A stretch of DNA of 64,000 nucleotides, from the NCBI GenBank assembly GCA_027627225.1, contig CM051029.1, positions 29,083,048 to 29,147,047 of the forward strand. The letters run 5' to 3'. Origin of the DNA: Congeria kusceri. Taxonomy: Eukaryota > Mollusca > Bivalvia > Myida > Dreissenidae. Positions 14,401-26,400 of the stretch are shown one piece after another. Positions within the stretch are counted from its first letter, which is position 1. Every line of letters begins with the position of its first letter. The notes beneath the pieces are model-generated. The model had not been told where the DNA came from, searched no databases, and was given only the letters and a program-made list of their open reading frames with translations. Both the position numbers and the translations under genes were made by a program.

Positions 14401-17400
14401 CATTAGAACTATTGCCAAGTTACGCTGAATTGAATTATTATCTATGGACTGCGGCTTTAATAAATCGATGGTTGAAAACCAAAAGGTACCAACTCCTATT
14501 GATTTTAGTGGCAGTTGGTACCTTCTGGTTTTCAACCCTTGAAATGATCATTAATGAACAATGCCATATTCCATTGCACATACATCAACTATCGTTCATT
14601 TTATTTATATTAGTGTCTTTAATTTTTTAACATTTTAATGAATTTCAAGAAACCAACACGCTGTCTCTTTATGTTTCTACATATTTATATTATTTTTTAA
14701 TAACATGGATTGTTTGTGTCTTTTTATTATAATCGATTGTCAATTCAGCTTCTCCGATTAAATAAGATGGTATTACATTTGTGTCATATGTCATAATGAC
14801 ATGCGTACAATACATAAACAAGCTACACGTATATGACGTTTTATAAGCGGTTTTATACAGTTACCTCGTACATGAAATCCTAATATACATGTACTTTTTC
14901 ATGACAGTTGGACCCGTGATTCGGCAATCGAATACATGCTGAATTACACGTCGTTCACACGTGACGCCGTGCAGATTGAGATTGACCGTTACATCACGTG
15001 GCCCGGGCAGGCGACCGCGTACAAGATTGGGGAGCTGAAAATAAAAGAGTTACGCGCCTTTGCGGAGCAGGAGCTTGGTATGCATTTGGCATACTATTGT
15101 TTGTTGTGTCTGGTGTAATAACAACCGTAAACGAAAATACTGTGAAATGACAATGATATGCTTCTTTCACCATTTAATAAATTTTGATAAAAATTGTGTG
15201 TTCAATTATACGCATGACATTGTAACTATATTTACCTAAAAATAACAGATGAACAACATTTGATTGTTAATGTGTTCATTTATATTTCTGACAGTTATGG
15301 CTTTGTTTGTCGGATGTATTCTGCGTTTTCTTGAACAACATTCGAACTGAAAAATCGTTATCCTAAACAATACACACACTTTCATCAGGTGTTCATCTGT
15401 TATTTTATTAGGCCCTGTGTTTGACATAAGGGACTTCCACTCGGTTGTGTTGGACAATGGTGCGGTGCCTCTGTCAGTTCTGGAAAAGCTTGTCAACGAA
15501 TGGATACATCAGGTCAAATCCCAAGGCAAGTTCATGTTTGTATACTAACTCTACAGTTAGGATTTATCGTTCAATATAACTAAGTTTAGCACCAGCTTAG
15601 TAATAACATAGTTTTCTACTTGCACATTCTACATTGTAATTTTGATGTCAACGCTATTTACTCATAAGGTGCATGGTACTGACATATTCCTAAACTAATG
15701 TTTTTGATACAAATAGACCTAGTCATCTGGTATCGATAATTTTGATGATTGGTTCCGTTACAAGAATAAAAATTAAAACAAAAAAATACAAATTGATTAT
15801 GGGAACGTTAAAAGGAAATAATATTAAATTATATGGTCGTATGAAACAATACTGTTGTAATAGCTAGCATACGCCAGTATATTGTAGTATCGTCTGTCAA
15901 CTACTAAGGCTGAAACAATTTGATACCTTTCTAATAAAGTCGTATTTATGCTACACTGGGGGGTAACAATGAGATTATAAGGTCGACAAGATACAAATAT
16001 AAATATAAATAGTCCAACCGCGCTACTTTCCGTGTGTGTTGCTTGTCACACGCATGCATAATAGTCATAAACGAATGTGTCGAGTTGGTCGGACGGGATT
16101 GTAAGCAGGACCCCTAATCACAAAGCTCCTTAGGGAAAACTTAGAAAATTCCTTAACTGAAGTCAGTGACAGTTCCGTGTAAAGGTAATTGTACATTCAG
16201 ACAAAGTAATTGTACATTCCAGTATTTTAAACTAGTAAATTGTTCATACATGATTCGGTATTTAACCTTTTTAAAAATATAAATAACTGGATTTCACATA
16301 GAAAATTTGATCTAAAATGTTCACTTACATACAACTTAAGTTAAGATTACCCTTAGGAACATTGTGAATACCGGCTTTGAATATTATTCACAGAAACTAT
16401 CGAAAAGGTATCCAGCGATTACTGGTCTTGGAGGCTATCTATCTCGAGGGAGTACTCCACCTCCATTGGTACCTACAAATACAATGACAGGCTCGACTCG
16501 TACACCTATGACAAGCTGGAGGACATGAAGGTAGGGAGAAGTTGGATATGAAAGTAGAGAGAAGTTGGATATGAAGGCATAGAGAAGTTGGATATGAAAG
16601 TAGAGAGAAGTTGGATATGAAGGCATAGAGAAGTTGGATATGAAAGTAGAGAGAAGTTGGATATGAAAGTAGAGAGAAGTTGGACTTCGCAATACTGTAA
16701 ATCGTGAATTGAAAGCCAGCTTTCTTTGCACATATGCTGCTGACACCTTCTGGCCTTTAACAGACAAACTGAAAGAAAATGAAAACCATAAGAGCATGGT
16801 TATAACTATCATCAATATAAAACTTAAGCTGCATCAGTAGGAGATAACTCGTATTTAATTTAGCAGCACGTTCTTTATTTAAGGCAAGTGACCTTTTGCC
16901 TATACAACATAATACAATACGAAAAACAAGTAACAAACACAATTAATCAACACACACTTATGAATACAAATAAGGTCACCGCCTTGGAACGGTCACTGTA
17001 AAGCATTGGTATAATGACAACAGAACTGGTCCTGACAAATGTAGGTGACACTCATTGTTTAACGATTTAATCGTTGCTGAAAATATATAAGCAATTGCTA
17101 CTAGATGGTTGTACAACGCATTAAACTAGCATAATAAAGCACGTTTATTTAATGATAAGTAGTGAAATATAGAAAACTATCAGTGAGATATATCTGTATA
17201 TCACTCACAGTGAGGGACTACTTTTTGGGGTCCCGATTTAATACAGTAAATGAAATTCCGGGCTCGAAACTGTGTAATGACGTCATTATGTTGACGTCAT
17301 GACGTTATGAATACCGCGATATTTTCCAAAAATGTAAAACAAAGGTTAAAACAGCATAAAATAATAAGAACATGTGTTTGTTTTCTCTGTGATAACGCAT

Positions 17401-20400
17401 GATATCATCACCGGAAAGAGAGACAATTAACATTTATTCACTCGCGCTAGCGCTCGTGAAAATATTAATTGTCTCCCTTGCCGGTGATGATATCACGCGT
17501 TATCACACCGAAAACAAACAAATATCCTCTATTTATTAAACTAAAAAAATAACACATTAATAAAATAATAATAATTTAATAAAAATATAACAGATTGACC
17601 TTCATGAAATATGATCATGTTTCAGTATATTCCATTGTACCGATGGATTACCATCGATTGCGTACTTTTATATTGATACAGGTTCAAGTAGACGGCTTTT
17701 TAAAACGCTTATCGTGGGTAAACAGTTCGGCTCTAACAGGGGAAAAGCTGATATCATTCAATGTTCTAAGGAGTATCCTAGAAACCGTTCGAGATGGATA
17801 CGAATGGAAAGAGTATGAACATTTCATTGTTCTTTATATATGGTTATGGTTAAAGTAAATATGGCAATTTGTAAACCTACCAGTTGATTCCATGAACGAT
17901 GTAAGCCAATATTTTGCACCATTATATGTTAAACGTTGGCATATTTCAAACGGTCATACCTACACATACCAGCTATGAAATATTAAGAGTTCGTATACAG
18001 ATGCGTTGATTCAGTGATAAAGATATGTTATGCAAATATTATGCATAATACTGTGTTAAACATTGGCACATTTGAAAGTTTCATACCTACCTATCAGCTA
18101 TTACTGCATATATCGTTTCATTGCGTGTGTAAAACACGCATTAATTTTAATAGCTTTTTAAATTAAGTACTTCTACATATTTCAATACTCTGTAATGGTC
18201 AGGTAGATCTATTAGTATCTAATACAAAAACTACTTTTATTTCCGATGATTTATATGGAAAAATCAGTGAAAGAAAATTGTAATTTACTGTTCTAAAACA
18301 GTCAAAATAAAATTGGTAATTTACTGTTTAAAACAGTGAAAATTACCACTTTAATAGTAGAACTGTTTTTTACCGGTTCGGAAAATACCAAAATAACACA
18401 TTTTTAAGCATAAAAAAGAAACTTTGTTGGTTTCGGTAGAATATCGATTGTCAATTCATTCGTGATAGAAAATCATGAGTAAATCAAAAATGCCGCGCCA
18501 CTCGTGAAAATATAAATTTATATGATAAATCGTGAATTATAATCGATATTCTACCGAAACCAAAAAATATCCTCTATTTAAATGCTTTGCTATTATGACA
18601 GCTATCAGCCTTTGAATCCAATCAATTTCATGGAGCTTTGGTTTGTCGGCCTCGACTTATTTGTTTCAACGCAACCATTCGACACAGAGGGTGACTTTGT
18701 GAACTATGTTCGGAGGCTGGAAGGAGGTCCCCAACAGGTATTTATTAGAACTACGGCCTGCGTTTGTTAATTTTAGGTTTCTCAGACTCGCTGAAACGAT
18801 TGTTTTTGAGCATACAAAAATTGGTACACAACCAATAGTGTAAAAATAATAAACCAAAAACATGATAAAAATAAATTATTTCCAACGATGCCGTTTTCCG
18901 TATGAATTATATCATGTTATATTTCAGCTGGAAGAAATGATGAACTTGAGTCGCCGAGCAATTGCTAATGGTCATACCAGCCACAATGCATCAGTGGTAA
19001 GTTTAGCATGTGCACCGTTTTAAAGCACCCAATGGCAGTTTCATCAGTTTAATTGACCGTTTCAGTGCGGAATGTATATGATTTATGTCTAAAATTGTTC
19101 AGGGATGTTAAAACACCATTGATGTTAATTACGAGTATGTACACGATTATGAAATCGGTTTGCAGGCTTAAACAATAAGAACCAACCCACATTGCATTTA
19201 CCATTTTCAGATACATGTCACTTGAAGTTGTATTACAGGGCTGGTATTCACAAAGCTCCTAACGGAAATCTTAACTTAAGTTGTACTTAAGTGGAAATTT
19301 CAAATCAAAATTTCTATGTGAAATCCAATGAATTCCGTACAAAGAATGCTGCAGTTATAAATATATGAGCAGTATTTACACGTTTACAACGTTTTATGTT
19401 AAAAGACCTATACAGGAAACAGCCAGAGACTTAAGGAATTTAATAAATTTAAGGAATTTACTTAAGTTTTCCCTACGTGCCCAGAAACATCTTAAGTCTA
19501 CCTTAACTTATTGTCACTTGAGTTGGAATTCTCCAATTGTGTTATGCGTTTAACGATACCAATACATGTGTGAATCCCTTCACAGTAAAACAAGCAAATG
19601 AAAATAAATTAGCTGATAATTAATAAAATACTAAGAATAATTAACTGTGCAAACTAAATCAAAAGCTAAATAAAAGGATGCATTTTAGGTTACGTATAAA
19701 ATATTACTTAAGATGTGTTTTGACAATGACACCAGATGTCATCTATTTTCACACATATATTTAATGTTCAGTCGCGTGTTCCCGGAAACATAGACGACAT
19801 GGTTAAACCACCGAAGGAATCGGCACTTTATACACCATTTTTATACTACGGCAATGACATTCTGAGCAACAGAGCGTACGTATGCAACTGCAAGTACACG
19901 TTTAGTTTTGTGTAAAAAAGTCAGTTTATTCAAAAAGTGGTATGTATTATTACTTTTAGTATGTATATGTTTAAGTTCTTTTGTTAAAGGGAATACTATC
20001 CGAGAGACTTATGTCAGTAAAGTCCAGTTCCCAGATCGATCAATTCGATTGTTCGGGTCGCCCCAATATCCCCACCAAGGCCGACCAACGGCTTGATTGA
20101 GTGGTCTTGAACATGAGTGGTTTTCGACGGCTACTCAATCGTACACCACTCACGAGTCCTACACGACATAAACCCTACAGCCATTCCGATATGCACAGGA
20201 TTTTTATATCGATCTATACTCGATATTGATCTTGACACGATATTTTGTTATATTAAAATGCAATTGGCAAAGTTCTAAATTAACTATAGTTTGAATATTT
20301 TAGGACCTTCATGGACCATTATGTAATGCATTCTACATAAAACGCATTATCGAAAACATGATTGAAAAGCTAATTTAAGACCCGAATAAAGATAATATGT

Positions 20401-23400
20401 GGCCTTTATGTTTAGGGCAGAAATTTGCAGCTTGTTGGTGCTATGAATGATAATTATATTTTGACATTGGTAGCACATGTAGATGGAGTTTACTGAAAGA
20501 ATAATAACGTTATTATTGCATGTGTGCTTAGGGCAGAAATGGACACACGACTACAAAACGCCATTATTGCATTCAATACAGCGCTACTGGAAGTTAAATC
20601 GTTCCTTATCGACGTAAGTTTGTGTTACATGTTAGTCTCCAATGTTCCTTTAAAGTATTGTTTTGTATTGTGTCAACTATTTCAAAACGGTATTGCAGTA
20701 ATTTTGCTTAAAGATTGAAAAGACGTGTTCGCTTAGCATATACCGTAATGAGTTCTGATATATATATATATAGTTTAATGTATATATCCATTTTGACACA
20801 TTGTTACTATAATAGCAAATGTATGCTGATAAGCTAGTATTAAACGTGTTTGAGAGAACAATATAAAACTTAATTTATGGTATATAAACGTTGTTCAGGA
20901 ATACATGCCTTCCACACGTCCCGGTCTGGGTATAGGAAGTCTTCCACGGGGCAAGGAAAACTACCAAGCTTGTCTCAGATTTCACACGTCTACAGACATA
21001 ACGGCAGCGGATGTCTACGCCAAAGGCGTGGAGGAAGTGGATCGTATTGCTAAACTCATGAGACAGGTATGTGGTCATAAGGATACACGGCGAATTATAG
21101 ACACTGATAATACTTATATTAAACCATACCTTTGTATGCAGTGCTTACCTGGTGTACACATATAATGGGTAACTTGACCTTTCAGAATGATGATGCCCTA
21201 CTGAATACTGGCCGAGACTGAAAGTGGCCATGTACCAAATAATGTGCCACCATACGCAATAGCAGGGTTGTAATATATGTTATTAAACAAGTGATTTAAT
21301 ACAGACCCTGTTATTTCTCCGAGGGCAGTCGTATTGGCCCAAGGCCGGACTATTTATTAAATAACTGCTCATTAATATAATGTTTGTAGATTTTCTTCAG
21401 ATATGTACCTTCAGAAGACATGCTGTTCCGATTTTGATAATTGTTCGTATTTGCAATTCAAATGTGTCTGCTGCAAAAAGTACACTTGTAAAATTAGCAA
21501 ACATTTACTACTAGCACGTACCCGCTTAGGTCAGACAGCACCATAAATCCCAGTAAAATACTTACGAGTATTTCATTCAGCCTAATGAAAAGAAAACGTA
21601 TTAGCAAATCACCTTTACTCGCCAAGAACCATAATGGGTGCACTTCCACACATTTCAGCTACGAATCCTTATCACCTTTTCGACTGTGTCTAAATAGCCA
21701 GTCAAATTCAGTAAACATGCGGTCTTAAGTTTTCGGCCCGTGCCGATGAATGAATCAGATTTTGGCACTGTTATCGAGGAGGCCAAATTTGTATTATTTG
21801 AAGAGGCAACTATTGTGTTTCAGGGTATATAATGAATAGTTACGTATTTAATAAATTACATTGTACACTGAGTTCGAACATTTTCAAATTGGTGTAGAAA
21901 TAGACACAGAGTCATTAAACTTTCTAACATGATTGTTGAATTGCAAAAAGATTTAAATGCACTATACTCTGCACTGTGTTCTAATCATGTGACACACTAT
22001 ACATTTGTATTAGGCTATTTGTCAATATATAGCTATATGTTGTTGACGTTCTTTTTTAATAAAATAGTGTATTAATGGTCTCACTAAGAACACACTATAA
22101 TTATAGAGCAACATTTTCTTTTTTTCCTGCAAATGCAGGTGAAGTTTCTCATTAGCAGCATTTCTCATTTAGAAACTGAATTGTATTATGTTTATATAAT
22201 ACTAGTTCATGTACACGTATACTATTTATACGTGGAATTGACTTGTTCTGTGTTTCAGAAAATGACCAAAATAGGGTTTCCAAACACAACAACTATATCA
22301 GAGATGTATACAAATTTGTCAAGTGACCCGAAGTTTCTCTTTTACAATCCAGTAAGTTAAAATACTTCGGTTTTTTAAATATTTTTATTGCGAAAACTAT
22401 ATAGACCAACGCACGTTCATTTAATATAACTATCATATATGAATGGTACAAAATGAAATGTCAATATTTAAAACTTTCTCGTGGTGCAGTTCAGTTTGGA
22501 AATAAATATTATATACTAATTAATCTTGAACTCGGAAAGAACATATATTACGATATGCATTCTATATCTGTGTTGATACGATGAGCATACTAAGCTACAT
22601 AACACGGTATCATATAAAGAATATTCAAATACCGTTGGAAACAGTTAATATGTGTTCATGAAACATGCATTACTCCTACTGCTATTGATATGTATTTTAA
22701 AAAATGCACATTTAAAGCTCTTGCTAATCAAATCTGGATGATTATGTTCGCAGGCAGATGCACTAGCGCATTTCAACGAGATCATTTTCGAGCGTATTAA
22801 GCCATTGATGCCAAAATACTTCAGCCATACCCCAGACTTGCCGTTAGAGTAAGAGTTTTTCATTTATATTTATTGCGTTGGAGCTAATGAGTAATGATAC
22901 TATTTTCAAAGGAGTAATGATATTATAAATATTACAACAGCCATCGAGAGATGATGTGAACAAATATGCACCGACTAAAGTTTTACATATCATATAAACA
23001 TAATACATTAATACAAGTATTAAACTAAGCATATTCGAAACACGTATATACCAATATAAAACGGAAGTTTTTACGTCATTACATAGGCTAATCAATTTTC
23101 AATCACTACGCACTTAGAAATCCATACAACTTTGTTGTTGGTCCACAGTTTATTATAGGCGAACTATTATACGATTGTCTTATTTTGAAAACTTTGACAG
23201 TTGGTAATCTCGGCTGCAGGATCAGTTGACTGAATTAACATATGTTTGGTATAAAAGCTATAGGCAATTGGGTTCATTTGACTGAACGATATTTCAAGGA
23301 GTTCATATGTTTAATGCTATGAGGTTAATAAGTAAAACATACCAGTGAATGCTAATATAATCTTTCACGATATGTCCAGAGAATTCATGATAAGAAAATT

Positions 23401-26400
23401 TCTCTCTTGTTTTTTTTTTCAACAAATATGGAATAAAAATCAAATGTTGATTTCAGTGCAAGATCTTATTTTATTTCAGTCTATAGTGGGTATTAATATT
23501 TTCTATCATGTCATTATATGACCACTCATGAAATAAAACACGCGCTCACTCTGAAAACAACACATATCATATGTGTGCTATTGACGTAAACACAACCTAA
23601 GAACGCTCTAGTCTTATCTTACAGGGTTCGAGCCTCTGTCTCGGATGGCGTTGGTGGAGAGTACTGGACGGGTACCGCCGACGGATCCAGGCCAGGGATA
23701 TTCTATGTCAATCTACACAGACCACAAGACAAGTACGTGCGTAAACCATGTTAGAAAACGAACAACCACTAAATGAAATTGTGTATTCAGTTTTGGTCAT
23801 TGACATGGAATGTTTAAATACCTGTTTTACAGCGTAGTGCTTTCGGACGTAGTATTTACCTTTTCTTTTTGTTTTATATAAACACGAACAATATTTGCCA
23901 TAACAGTTTCTTTAAGGATACATGTATACGTTTTAGAGTCATGAGAAGTTTGTTAGAAATTGTGTTTAAATGAATTTAACTAAATTGATAAATAAAAAAA
24001 ATCTATAAAAGTGTATTTTATATTATGAACAGTACATGTATTAATAATAAAATAATATTAAGTTCTCAATAAAGAGTAATATGCATGCATGAATTTTCAA
24101 TTGTTTTTCAGTCCCTCATATGGCATGGTCGCTTTTTCACTTCACGAAGCCTTGCCTGGTCATCACATGGCGGTGAGTTGCCACTGCGTGTAGTTATAAA
24201 ACCACTGATGAAAAACATCGAAGTGCGTCGAAGTTTATACATTACAATATAATTTAAGAAAACATATAATGCGACTTCACGGAAATGTGAATGTTGTAAG
24301 AGTAAAAATACAAATAAGCCTTTATTAAAGAAGCACATTATTTGTTAATCATCTAATAAATATAATGCCATACATATTTGAGTAAGGAGTTATATAACAA
24401 TGGATGCAAATCGTCCAAATTCTCTTCTGTTTATTGTTGCTTTTCTTTTTCCATTTTAAATACACGTTTCAATGCTGTGATTTAATGTTCTTTTTTTCAA
24501 TGTATAGGAAAGTTACGGGCTTCTCGCCGACATACCGCCTTTCATGAAGAACTTCGAGTGGCTCGCATACAGCGCCCCTTACTTCTTTCCATTCTTCAAC
24601 TCGTTTGGAGAGGTCAGTAGTTACCAGCGCGTAGTTTATTCATTCCAGTCTTCAACTCGTCTGGAGAGGTCGGTAAACACATGATTTATTCATTCCATTA
24701 TTCAACTCGTTTGAAGAGGTCAGTAGTTACCTGCACATAATTTATTCATTCCATTATTCAACTCGTTTGAAGAGGTCAATAGTTACCTGCACATAATTTA
24801 TTCATTCCATTCTTCAACTCGTTTTGGAGAGATCAGTATTTACCTGCACATATTTTATTCATTTCATTATATAACTCGTTTTGAGAGGTCAGTAGTTACC
24901 AACACATAGTTTATTTTTTCCATCCTTCAACTCGTTTGGAGAGGTCAGTAGTTACCTACACATAGTTTATTTTTCCCATTTTCCAACTTCTTTGGTGTAA
25001 TTGCCTTTCTTAAATGTAGTTTCCAGAAACTGTTGAAGTTTCAACATGTACCTTGGCATTTGCTTTTCTGAAATGAATAATTGAACTTCTTTAGGGACAA
25101 TATATGTTATGGGGTTTTAAACCTGTGATCAGAATTTCTATAATGGCAGTCAATATTTTGTTGATATTATTGACTTTTAATATACATCCAGGGCTGGGCT
25201 CTATATGCGGAGTTCCTTGGAGAAGAGATGGGAATATACCATGACGATTACGAAATGTAAGTTGGTTAAACATGCTCATCGCTGATATTAATAACAATGT
25301 TCTGGCATGCGACACAAAGAGTTAAATATCAAGTTTTGAATGGCATGCAGCATTGTCCCTTAAGTAGTGTTGTTTGCGTCATGTCTGCATGACAAGTCGA
25401 GATTGATATAATGGCCTACTTTGGTGTAGACCACTGACATACAGTGTGTTGAGACTGCGGTGAAACTGCCTTGCAAAGCTGTTGAGTACATAAATGAACA
25501 TGAAAAATTCAACAATAACTGGATGATGAAAAATCAACATTTTATGGCAAAAAGCGCAAAGGTGTATTAAACACAAAATCAATATCGGGGTATATATTAA
25601 ACGTTTCAAGTTTCTCCGACTAATCATTTTTGGCTCTTTCATATTATGGTTTAGGACTGCATTTTTATAAATTAGGTAAGGTAATCAAAGCGTTATCACA
25701 TGCTCCTTTGTTTATATTTAAAAACAACTCATCGATCAAAATAATTAGAAAAAGTAAATCGACTTATTAAAACAAATACCGACATTTCTGAAAGGAATAT
25801 TGAATATGAAAGCTGGCAATGGCCACAAAATAATTCCGGATTCCTTTCAACTGGAGTCGACTCTTACCAATTTTGTTGACAATAAAAATGCTTAAATGGT
25901 GAAATGGTGCATTAACACGATGATAGGACTTACAAGTACACTTATAAACTGATGTATTTGCGTTTCACAGGCTTGGTCGTTACGGTGAGGAGATGCTTCG
26001 AGCGACGAGACTGGTGGTAGACACAGGTATCCACGAGTACAAGTAAGCAAATCATTTCAAACAGTATTAATAGTTTGGGTTTGTACGTTGGTCTTATTTT
26101 GGTGAACAAGTCTGTGTTGTTTGTGTTGTTTATCTGGATATTACAAATACATATATTAAGCACATTTACTTTTTTGATACATTTTGGTGTCTTTAACTCT
26201 ATTCAACAAATACCTAAAAATAGTACGCAGTTTGAATTACATATTTATGATATGCTATTTAGTGAAATATCGAATTTTATTCGTGAAATGAAATTTTATA
26301 TTTTCACTGTTGGAGCAGTGAAAATATAAGATTTTCGATTTTCACTGCAGTGAAAATATAACATAAAACGGACTATTTTTCCATAAATAGTATCGATCTA

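Noticed and set aside
14227..14630. Overlapping 102- and 89-codon frames on both strands
   Set aside because: They lie in a dispersed repeat and a hairpin within an intron; the similar peptides come from the inverted repeat.
15546..16393. Independent first exon with signal peptide for module 2
   Set aside because: I searched both sides of the 16.1 kb element for an ATG followed by a hydrophobic stretch and a phase-1 donor and found none.
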